This document shows positions 25,801-35,248 of a DNA stretch of 64,000 nucleotides, in pieces. Source of the DNA: Embiotoca jacksoni (Eukaryota; Chordata; Actinopteri; Embiotocidae); the NCBI GenBank assembly GCA_022577435.1, contig JAKOON010000022.1, positions 9,224,730-9,288,729 on the forward strand, given 5' to 3'. The translations under genes and the position numbers were made by a program. A model generated the notes under the pieces. The model was not told where the DNA came from. It searched no databases and worked only from the letters and a program-made list of their open reading frames with translations. Each line of letters opens with the position of its first letter. The first letter of the stretch is position 1.

Positions 25801-28800
25801 TCTCTCTGGAAATAATTGAGGCCATCTATAAAAGTCTCACTAGCATTCGCCAGTGGCAACAGATCCAGGTATTGCTTCTTCACTTCTTTAGCCAACTACA
25901 AAAAAAAAAGATATATAGGTAATTTTTTAAGGCTTAATTGTGACTCAATGTGCACATACACAAAAAAAAAACATTTCACTGTCGACTTGGAGATACCTGT
26001 GGTCGCGAAGCATATCCTTGAATTTCACTCGCAAGCATGAACAGTGAGCTGAGAATCATTCCAACTACAAACTGGGACACAAACATACATACACAGATAC
26101 AGGAATCAGATTTGTATCCATTATATTTTATTAAAATGAATATTAGTATACTAAAACAAAAATGTGTTTCTTCTTTTCCTACCACTATTAAAGCCCACTT
26201 CTTGTGTTTGCAGGCACCGAACGCACCAGTGATGGTCAAGAGCAGAATTATGATGGCAATACCGTACAAGACATGTAGGGTTGCGAGCATTTCCTGCGTC
26301 TGTGGGGCAAGCAAACAGAAGGTCAGTAGGCTGGGCGAACAGAGCGCAACCCGAGTTCAGCGCGCCATGCGAGAATGCATGCACACTGCGGAGACTTTTA
26401 ACAGTCACCTAGTTATTAGTTAAAGGAACATGTCAGTGTTTTTGCACGTTTAAACTCCCAAATAAACAATGCGCAGTCTAGTTTGTATTTTTCTGATCTC
26501 TTTTAAATGCATGCTAAACAGTTTTTTTTTTTTATTTGAATGTATTTTGAAGGCAGCCACTGGTTCCTCTACCGTGCCAAAAACATTCAACAGACACGGG
26601 AAACTTGTTTACTCGTTTTGCCACAAACATGCTAACGGTTGCCTGGTAACATGGCTTACAAAATGGTTAAATGCTTAAGTGTGATGTACAAAATACTGGT
26701 AAAACACACACACACGCACACGCACACACACACACACACACCATGGCAGAAGACTGCAAATCTACCCCTCCTGATAAGATTGCTGTAACTGCATGTGTTA
26801 CCTGGTCCTCTCTGTGTAAGTATCCATGGCTAAACAGAGCGAATCCCAGCAGCAGGAAGCTGATGATCTGCAACAGCAGCAACACACTTAATTATTCATT
26901 ACCATCAGGTCAGCAAACAGCAAGTATTTTAATGATTTATCATGTAGACCAAAAAAATGACTTGTGAGATATAAATCTATTCATAACAAAAATGTGTAAT
27001 CTTTATAAGTTGCAGGTTTTCTTTGTAATCAAGTTTTTTAATGACCTATCGGCAACCAAATTGTTGCATATTGCAGTTAAGCTTTTAGTAACTCTTTAGG
27101 GACAGTGAATTAAACACTGAAACACATTCTGCCTATGTAGCTTTTCAAGCTGAGGAGCAAATAAGGTCACAATTCCCGTCTAAAGCGTGTTGTCTGTTAT
27201 TTTTGCAACTCTGCTTCCAACGACTCTCCCATCCACCCACCAGATGTCCTCAAACTTCTCCCCAGTGTTTCTGTCACCCGAGTCTCCACAGCCACGTGAC
27301 CCCCCCGTGTCTCATTCCCCAATCCCCTCACTTGTTTCTTCCATAGACCTTTTTCGATGGCAGACATTTTGACAGTACAGGTGGGCTAATAACGGCTGCT
27401 TTACATTTAGGGGAGGTCCTCAATGGAACTGAGACATATCTAATTCCACCTGTGCTTTCACTGACAAGTTTAAATATCAGCCATATAAAAGGTCTATTCC
27501 CAATCAGCACACAGTAGCTATGCTGTATATACCGGCCATCTTTCCCAGGTCTTTTTCCAGATCGTCTCATCATTCATGTTCTGCATGTTGTTGCGTTCTT
27601 GCCATCTCAAATGCTGTTTTGTTCCACTACCAGCGCCTGCTTGCCTTCCTCTAAGCTTTTACTCAAACTACAACTACAGAGCTGTTGCTGCCTGTCTGGT
27701 GGTCTGCGTTTGGGTTCTCCTTCCTGCCGCCTCATACAAACTGGGACAGGAAAGATTAAAGAGCTGTCCCATTTGGATAGGCCTGGAAGCCTGGGCGCTG
27801 TAACTGTTTGGGCCCATGCATCAGCAGTTTATCTGGCATAAGAAGGGCAAGGTATATATGACAAAAGCATCCCAACAGTCAGGTATGGAGGGGGGTCTTT
27901 TATGTGATGTGGCTGTTTTTTCTGCAGATCCTTTGGCATATCAAGCCACATTGAAGAGGAAAAACTTGTTAATCACTGGACTTTCTAGCAAGACAAATGA
28001 TCCTGCAAGTATACATCCAAATCAACCAAAGCTTGGTGCAGGAGTACTTCCTGTATTAAACTTGAGTGCCATCTCAGTCCCAGATTTGAATCTCACAGAA
28101 AACCTGTGCTGGGGTTTAAAGAAAGCTGAGGCAGCACAGAAACTCAAGAATATTAGTTAACTGGAACGTTTGCACCTCATGAACAGGCTTAAAATTCCTA
28201 AAGAGATGTGAGAAACTGTACCGGAAATGTCTGGCATCGCTCAAATGTTGGATATCACCGCTGCAACTTCCTGAGAAATCAATTCATTCATCTACATAGT
28301 CCACTGACAGATATACAAAGTTGTTGTTAATTCAATTTGTTTGTTCTCACTTCAACAGCTGACAATTATTTGTTTGTTCATTTAAATGAAACTTTCTAAT
28401 TTGTGTTTACGGTTGAACCTAGTTACTTATTTGGCTATATTATAAACTGGCAGCAGGACATACATTGAGTCAACATCAAATATTTTTCTTAATCGATTAT
28501 TTAATATGTTTTTAATTGATCCAGTGTTTTATTCTTTTTCAGTGTACTGGTAATCTAACAGATGGTTTCTGCTGACTTTGATAGTCAATTTATTCTGTTT
28601 GACCCTCCCCATGAGCTGTTACAGGCCAGTACCAGTGTCACAAAGTCTGTTCTGTTGTGAGCCTCGGGGCCAAATCAAGAGGAAGGCTATGTTGGTACAC
28701 AGCCTCCATGGAGAGTCAAGTGCCATTTTGAATCCATAAATACTTAACAAGAGAAAGGCAACAGTCAGACTATCAGAAAACAAGTGGCAGTTAAAGCACA

Positions 28801-30144
28801 CCAGGAGGGACACTGCTTGAACATGACAAACCACATTGCACAATAAACCACATGTTGCACAATCCAGTTCCCATAAATGAGAGAAGAGGGATGAGGGGAA
28901 ACAGAAACTTCCCAGGTTTGATAAACCTGATAATTAAACTGAATTACATTGAATGATTGATCTTTGGTCGTGTTGTCTGTGCTAATGTGGCTTGCTTGAA
29001 CCACATTCTCGAGGACACATTTGAACCACATGTTAGTCTGAAATGTCGACATTTAAATGGCTCAGGAGAAGTTCCAAAGATCACAAATAGTGCATCAGCA
29101 CTGTTTTATTTTTTATTTTTACCAGAACATTTTCACCTTTCTGTCTTTTTACACAGCCATTCTCTCTTGATGAACAAATCTCCATTTTCTTAGTTTTTCT
29201 TTTATTCCAAGAAAAGAATCAATTTGGGGACATCACCTTTTTTTTTTTCATTTTCACAACAAACAATGAATCAATCAAGACAACAAACATTTATTTAGTG
29301 TTACAATTACACTGACTCATAATGCTGACTAATCAGCCAACACATTGTGTAACATCGTATTAGCATGTACTATAGTGTTAAATGTTAGAAGGGAGTTGTA
29401 TTAGTTATTCTAAGGGCCTTTTGCTGCTCAACTGTTATTGTTTTTTTGTTATGTAAAACAACAACAAAAAAAAATTGGCTTATTTTTCCTGGTGAGATTA
29501 CCACCACGTCCATCACCTGTCCTCTACGAAGTTCACTTTTTTTTCTCTGATGTGTTTATTCCAACACATTTAGAATTTCAAAGTTACTCTCAGAAGTTCC
29601 AATAGCAGTGCAACTGGAATACCTCAAAATATTGTAATCACATCTATTGAACAAGTCCCACTGAAAAGGATTGAAATGGGCTATATTAAATATCCAGCTG
29701 CATGAAGCTTTCACTCTTATTGTGTATAATAGAGTAATAAGTCAGGGATTCTTCGTGATAAAACTTCAGGCATTAAGAATATCTCTGTTCCCTGTGATCG
29801 CGTACACCACACAAGTCCAAGTTCTGCTTTTTATTTTTCTGTGGAAAAATGGCAATAACAATTACGCATACTACCCACCACAAAAGGCTTTTAAAATAAC
29901 ACCCAACCCACGTCACTGGTGGTGCCAAATACGAAACATTCACACGTTAACTCAGGGCACTCTGGGCAAACCCCGTTACCTATCTCAACACAATAAAATA
30001 CGAACAATAATCTTCACATCTGCTCACTCACGTCGTTCAGCGGAATCGTTTGTAAAGGGCAGCAGAGACAGGAAACCCACTTACCGCGATCAAACTTATC
30101 ACAACGATGTAGCTCCGCTTCAACCACACGTTCACTTTGCCCAT
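22853..30144 (-). CDS. Tetraspanin B (CCG-motif, six-cysteine large loop)
   Basis: Nine coding exons on the - strand: 30144-30085, 26867-26802, 26299-26183, 26071-25997, 25895-25800, 25267-25175, 24396-24325, 23701-23618, 22987-22853. All junctions are GT-AG and phase 0; the protein is 265 aa. Membrane segments lie at about 11-32, 46-72, 76-97 and 207-233. GACKHKKW follows segment 2. The large loop holds WECCG (139-143) and cysteines at 159, 161, 169 and 195, six in all, with one N-glycosylation sequon (NAS). The cytoplasmic tail is longer than in tetraspanin A and carries NYTTL and VVYSS, possible tyrosine motifs. Exon count, phases and the pattern GY..W...IP.SC.C match tetraspanin A, so the two are duplicates. 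The small loop is short here too, roughly 14 residues. The likely role is membrane microdomain scaffolding; no orthologue can be named with confidence. Confidence 0.9.
26704..26741. repeat. CA/CG microsatellite
   Basis: Alternating CA units with two CG interruptions, in intron 2 of tetraspanin B. Confidence 0.93.
26868..30084 (-). other. Tetraspanin B intron 1
   Basis: A 3.2-kb intron separating the 20-residue first exon from the rest. It contains a decayed Tc1 transposase remnant (about 27866-28265). An E-box CACGTG is embedded near 27293. No other gene was recognised. Confidence 0.8.
27866..28265 (+). pseudogene. Degenerate Tc1/mariner transposase fragment
   Basis: Broken reading frame with several Tc1-type landmarks in order: TVRYGGGSFM followed by a stop and CGCF (family form is like YGGGSLMVWGCF), then NDP, then SVPDLNLTENLCWGLKKA (family form SPDLNPIENLWWELKRA), then after a frame change RCEKLYRKCLASL. 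Stops and frame changes make it non-functional. Terminal inverted repeats were not found. It lies in intron 1 of tetraspanin B on the opposite strand to that gene. Confidence 0.65.
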
Positions 30145-30345
30145 GTTGTAAACAACTTTCTGTCAAAATAAATCCAAGTGCTGTTGACACACCGAGAACT
30201 GTGAGTTTAATGAAGAGAAGCTTGGTTGGGCTCGATGGGTGTAGACTAGACGGGATAAGCCCCGCTTGTCCTGTTGTGAAAGTCCCTCCCCAATCTGGAA
30301 AGAGGGGGGGTGGACGTGTGGCGCTGGGAAGGCATTTATAAAGAA
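30145..30345 (-). promoter_or_regulatory. Putative promoter / 5' UTR of tetraspanin B
   Basis: On the minus strand a TATA-like TATAAATG lies at about 30333-30340, some 190 bases upstream of the start codon. It is followed by GC-richer sequence with a C/G-run (about 30303-30310). Transcription from about 30310 would give a short 5' UTR. The TATA element is seen in sequence; its use is inference. Confidence 0.45.
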
Positions 30346-30462
30346 GTCCACATTGTTGTTCTTTTTCTTCTTCTTTTTTTTTTTTTTTTTCTTACTTTAA
30401 TGGTCCTTTTTCTAGTTTTGGGGTGTCTTGTTTGGAATCAACTGCTCAGTGAGGGGTTTACA

Positions 30463-30511
30463 CTTATCTTTGTGACAGACTTTAGAGTTTAAAGTCTGTC
30501 ATAAAGATAAG
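30463..30511. repeat. Inverted repeat, 22-base arms
   Basis: Left arm 30463-30484 and right arm 30490-30511 are reverse complements with one mismatch, separated by a 5-base loop (GAGTT). It stands between the tetraspanin B promoter and a MITE. Confidence 0.93.
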
Positions 30512-30567
30512 TATTGTTACGTTGTACAACGTATTTATTGACAGATTTACAGTATGACCCTGTTAAC

Positions 30568-31152
30568 CAGTATTTGAAAAAGTATTCAGATCCTTTGCTT
30601 AAGTAAAATTACCATGCAGCAACGTAAAAATACTAGAGGTAAAAGTCACCCATTAAAATCCTACTTAAGTTAAAGTACAGAAGAATAAGGAACAAAATTC
30701 CATGAAATAATGAAGCGAAAGTTCTCATTTGGTTCCCCTGACTGATAACCTATATGAATATCTACGACATTAGTAGATTACTAATCCTGGAGTATCAGTG
30801 TGTTAACAGGATATTACTGTTGTATCTGCTGCAGGTGGAACTGGTTTGAACTACTTTACAGTTTGGAGAGAAAAAAAAAAATCACAAAGTGGCGGAGCTG
30901 TTAACAACTCAGACATCTGAAACATGACCCTGACCACACACTGCTGGTTGTAAGACATCAGAAGACAAACAAGTTGGAAACCATTAGTTTCAACTTGTTT
31001 GAAGCCTGTTTTATTATCCATTGTGTCAAATCTTAATCTGGAAAAAAAGTTAAATGAATATAGTGTCGCAGAAAGTAAAATGTTTTCCTCTGAAATGAAA
31101 AACTAAAGCAGTAAATACTTCGATAAATGTACAGAGTTACTTCCCACCACTG
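30568..31152. mobile_element. MITE-like element with CAGTGGTGG-type ends
   Basis: The left end (CAGTATTTGAAAAAGTATTC then AGATCC...TTAAGTAAAA) and right end (GTTACTTCCCACCACTG, the complement of a CAGTGGTGG start) match a repeat I know to be abundant in percomorph genomes. It is 585 bp and has no coding capacity. Flanking 8-bp duplications are not clear (only a 4-base match), so the exact boundaries are uncertain. Confidence 0.7.
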
Positions 31153-31159
31153 CTGTGCT

Positions 31160-31285
31160 GTGTGGGAGATTTGATCACAGGTGAGCTGCCATGAAAGGTG
31201 TCCACTTGGAGGAACCAGGGGTTAAGCCACCATTATACAATTAGTGGGCATCCCGCTCCACCATCTGGGACACCGCCACCCTCAA
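31160..31285 (-). repeat. tRNA-derived SINE-like fragment
   Basis: On the minus strand this reads like a degraded fish SINE: GGTGGAGCGGGATGCCCACT, then a weak B-box-like region, then CCCTGGTTCCTCC and CATGGCAGCTCACC. It abuts the preceding MITE. The family is assigned from memory. Confidence 0.45.
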
Positions 31286-33725
31286 ATAAACGTAGTAAAG
31301 AAAACATCATATCAGGTTGTCAGTAGTGCACGTGACTACATCACTGTAGTTATGACCATTTGACAGATTCATCGTTCGCTGGAGAGGAAATATTTGTGTG
31401 CACAACAAGACAAAAGAACAGCTCCTCATAAAGCCACAGTATAATGTAAAATCTGATTATTATTTTTGTACTGACAAAATTAGTATTTAGCATAAAGCGA
31501 GAGGAGTAAATTGTGGTCTAAAAACTTGACTTGATTCAGCTTTATAGATGTTTTTAGTGAGACAGATTTGAAAATGCTTAAGACACAGTGAAGTGGGCCC
31601 ATGTGACCGCATGTGGCTCTGAGGGAATGTTTATGTTACTGCATGCAACACATTTTTTCTGGAGGGCAAAGCACACGTCCATAAAGACACGTATATGGCG
31701 CTTTCTTCGTGTCCCGTGCTTCCTTATGCTTCCCTCAACTTCACCAATGCAAATCGGGAAAATCTTTGGCATGCACTCACACATCTGTTTGACATGAAGA
31801 CACAGAAGGATTCTGTGCCGCAGAGGATGTTGGTGGGCGGACTGACATAAAGGGTCAAAACACCCCAAAGACTTTACTGTTGCCCCTCTTGTTGTTCCCC
31901 ATAGTCTAGATTGTGAAAAACAATCTGCTTGCATTATGCTGAATGCATAATCATCCTCATTTATACATGTTTTGCATGGCTTTTTGCCTCATTTTCCCTT
32001 TGTTGAAGTACTTATTAAAGCTCTCTGAAAGTACTTATTTATGCACACAAACCCTGTTGATCTTTTCACATGTTTAAGGGGTATCTGTACAGTGCTTCTT
32101 GCATATTGAGCTTTACATTTCTGGGAAAGACACGGGGATAGGCTTGTTATATCCCCAGCTCCCATTGTTTTTGAATTCTTTGTTTCCTGCGGGGCACACA
32201 AACACTCCATCCTACTCTTAAACACTGTGAGGGACTCTTCAACAGTCGTGTGAATCTTAATCGGCGCGTACACTTACATCATTATCATTGAAGCATGGCG
32301 TTTTGGGGTCTTATTTGGGGAAAGCCAACAAAAACATTACACGTTTGTGAAGGTATTCTCTGCTCTAAACTTGTTCGCCAGATGTAAGTCCTTCCTCACT
32401 CCCAGGAAAACACTTTCAGAGCTTTCTGCCAAAGCAGCTGAAAGCAGCATCACAAGTACTGGAAATACAAAATCACTGTAAATATGATTACTGTGCAATC
32501 TGTAGTCAGTGCTTCCAAGATTTGCAGGAAGCTGTGTAACTAACATGGATCTACAACCTTGAACTAAAGCCTAAATTTCAACTGTCAGGAAAAGGACTTT
32601 CACTCCGGAGAATCTGCTTTCATTCTATTTCTTTCCCGTCAACACTCTGGCTGTTGTTGTTTTTTTTGTAAAGGCTGCAGATGACCTATTGCTTTGGTCA
32701 CAGGACATCTCTCAAATGTTGCGAAAAGAGTCCCTTTTCCTCTCCTTTCTCAGCACTCTGGTGGAAGAAATGATTGTCAAACAAAATGCTAGGTTTTTTT
32801 GTGCACAATTATGCATACATTCATGATGAGAGAGTGGCAGTGTTTAAGTAGTTATCAAATAGGTAATTTCCTGTCTCCAATCTCCATAATTTATAATGTG
32901 TGCGCATATTTTGAAGTGCATATCCGAGAACTGCTCAAGTTGCTTTCAGTTAATGAGTGCTATAAATTAAAAATGAAATTCTTATTATGAGTGGTGTCTG
33001 ACCACAATTAGTGGGAGTTAGTGCCAGGAAACTACATACCCACTGGTGAGGAACCTGCCAGTTCTTAAGAATCAATCATATTACATTTATAAAATCAGTA
33101 ATAGATGAAGAACACATGTTTTGTTTGTTTCTAATGTAATATAGAATGTATACTACTACTACTACTACTACAACAACAAGTACTATTATTGCTACTAATT
33201 GACCATATTGATTACGACTACTACTACTAATTAATACAAATGATAATAATAACATAGATATTAAAATAATTGTTAATGTTAGACAGTAAAAAATACAATA
33301 GATAGGCTACTCAATAAATAAAAAAAGATGATGAAATGTATTGCTGAAACATTACAGTGCATAAAGAAAAGTGCTATTGTAACAGTCACTTCAAGATCCA
33401 CTTTGTAGCCTTTCATTGGCTCATAATCACATTATCAAGTTGTTGCAGGTTTAACTTTTAATTTATGCAGGCTTGATTTGCTGTAAAACGATGTCCAAAA
33501 TGATATATTCTGGGGAAAGTATTGTGCTGTTGCAGAATTGTATATCACCATGATCATCATCATCATCATCCTGTTGGTATACTTCCATATGATTTACAAC
33601 GCTATGAATATATTATGTTGAACATTCAAGATTCTTATTTGTCACGTCCCTGAATTGGGCTTGAAGTTCAGGTTAAGTCCTCCCACCACCGATGCGGCGC
33701 ATCCGTCGCTCCTCCCCGCCGTCAT
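31286..33725. other. Intergenic stretch upstream of pus7l
   Basis: No exon was supported on either strand. It includes short trinucleotide repeats (CTA/ACT about 33150-33180, ATC about 33552-33570). It becomes GC-rich from about 33670 as the pus7l promoter begins. Confidence 0.6.
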
Positions 33726-33986
33726 TTTTTTTTTTTTATTTTTTTTTTCCGCTCCCTTTAAGAAAAGTCACATGACCGTCACGTGACGCGGAAGTAGACG
33801 GAAGCCTTTCAGCGTGGTTGTGTTTACAAGCGTCTCCTTTACACACGGCATGCAGGCCCGTTTCGTAAACAAACAGTTAAGTTATTATTACTAATTCGTA
33901 ACACACTTATATTCCCATTCAAAGGCATCAATTTGATTCGCTTTTCTTTGTCGTAGAAGGCACGGCTCTCTGTCACCAATGTCGAG
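33726..33986 (+). promoter_or_regulatory. pus7l promoter and non-coding first exon
   Basis: A GC-rich, CpG-containing segment with GTCACATGAC (33767-33776), the palindrome GTCACGTGAC (33778-33787), and two ETS-type sites, GCGGAAGT (33788-33795) and ACGGAAG (33798-33804). There is no TATA box. Downstream lies a likely first exon ending at 33986 before the donor GTAGGT. This is typical of a broadly expressed gene. The transcription start is probably between 33805 and 33870; this is inferred. Confidence 0.6.
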
Positions 33987-35216
33987 GTAGGTCTGTGCGC
34001 TGGGATAACACATATTACTTCTAAATAGACGGAGTATTACGCGTGTATAATTCAATGTTTACGCTGATATAAAGCGCCCGTCAGTTTCCTAAGAAACCTG
34101 GTGTCATTTTTTTTTTTTTTTTTTAAAGCGTGTCTCATCTGCAGCAGGCTACGGATCCGGCCGCGAGTAGTGTCTCTGTGCGTGTGTTAGCATATTCGGG
34201 TCGATATAAGATGTTTGACAGGTGTTGCGCCAAAAAAAATACGGATTTCTATCCGCGGGAGCGCGCGTCTCCTGCGAAAGCTGCGCTGTATTTCCCCCCC
34301 CTCCTCCCCCAAGTTGGTAAATGTGGGAAGCTGCTTTCATCGATATCAAAACAGTCACAACGTGAACATACACCTCACTGAAATGTGAAATAGAAATAGA
34401 AAAAAAAAGGACGAAGGAGTAAAATGTACAAGATTAGAAGATGTACAACGTTTATACTTTTACAAAAGTAGAAGTATAAAGTTGCGCGCGATGGAAATAC
34501 TCGAGTAAAGTAGAAATAGCTCACATTTGTACTTAAGTACGGTACTTGATTAAATGTGCTTCGCTTTCATTCCGTCAATGTGTGTTTACAGGTAATACTG
34601 TTATTGGATTGATGTGTCCTCCCTTTATATTTGGAAACTTGTTGTTAACATGATTCACAGGTGGGTTATATTGAATTATTATCCTTATGACTCTTATTTG
34701 TTATTTTACCTTTTCTAAGCCTTAGATTATAACCCACCCTGTCCTTTTTTTTTTTGTAACCAGTTTGAATATCTTCAAAAGAGAAATATGCCTACAACCT
34801 ATTCAATATGTTTTGCATTTGCTGAACAGGGATTGCAGCGTCCACGTTGCCACTGAAAGATTCTTTTTGCCTCGCTTGATTTCATTTGTGAGGGTTATAT
34901 ATCTTTTAAGATTTTAGCTTTCAGTCCTTTTTACCAGTTTAAAATAGCTTTAAAGGGCTCCGATTTTGGCGGACGATCATTTTACCACAGATGTTTGGAA
35001 AATCCCACAAGTTAGTTGAAAATTAAATTTGTTCAGACAATATTTTTCATTTAGTCGCATTCCACATAATTGTATTTGACACAGCCTGAAATTGCTTTTT
35101 ACGTAGGAATTGTTCTAACTGTCATTAAAGTAATTTGACTTGTTTTGTCTACAGCAACATTACAATCATTGCAGATTTCACATTTCATTTCTTTCCTTTT
35201 CACCAGCAGGAATTAG
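33979..35216 (+). other. Possible split upstream ORF in pus7l 5' UTR
   Basis: Exon 1 contains ATG-TCG-AG immediately before its donor. Spliced to either acceptor at 35207 or 35210 it reads MSSRN or MSRN and stops at TAG 35214-35216, 32 bases before the main start at 35249. This would be a 4-5 codon uORF spanning an intron. It depends on exon 1 being spliced this way. Confidence 0.4.
34420..34581 (+). mobile_element. 3' fragment of the CAGTGGTGG-type MITE
   Basis: AAAGTAGAAGTATAAAGT, ATGGAAATACTCGAGTAAAG and TTGTACTTAAGTACGGTACT occur in the order of the 3' half of the percomorph MITE also present at 30568-31152. It lies in pus7l intron 1. The last bases are diverged. Confidence 0.6.
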
Positions 35217-35248
35217 TAAAAACTCTGTTGTATTTGGATAGAGTGACC

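Noticed and set aside
29671..30171. Plus-strand open frame of 166 codons overlapping tetraspanin B exon 1
   Set aside because: It is antisense to a real exon with clear splice donor and start codon, and has no recognisable domain.
33150..33240. CRISPR-like array from repeated CTA/ACT words
   Set aside because: It is a simple trinucleotide repeat in a vertebrate genome with no repeat-spacer structure.
35135..35248. Longer pus7l N-terminus from ATG 35135
   Set aside because: This stretch ends in a pyrimidine-rich tract and CAGCAG acceptor, so it is intronic; the family-like protein begins after 35249.
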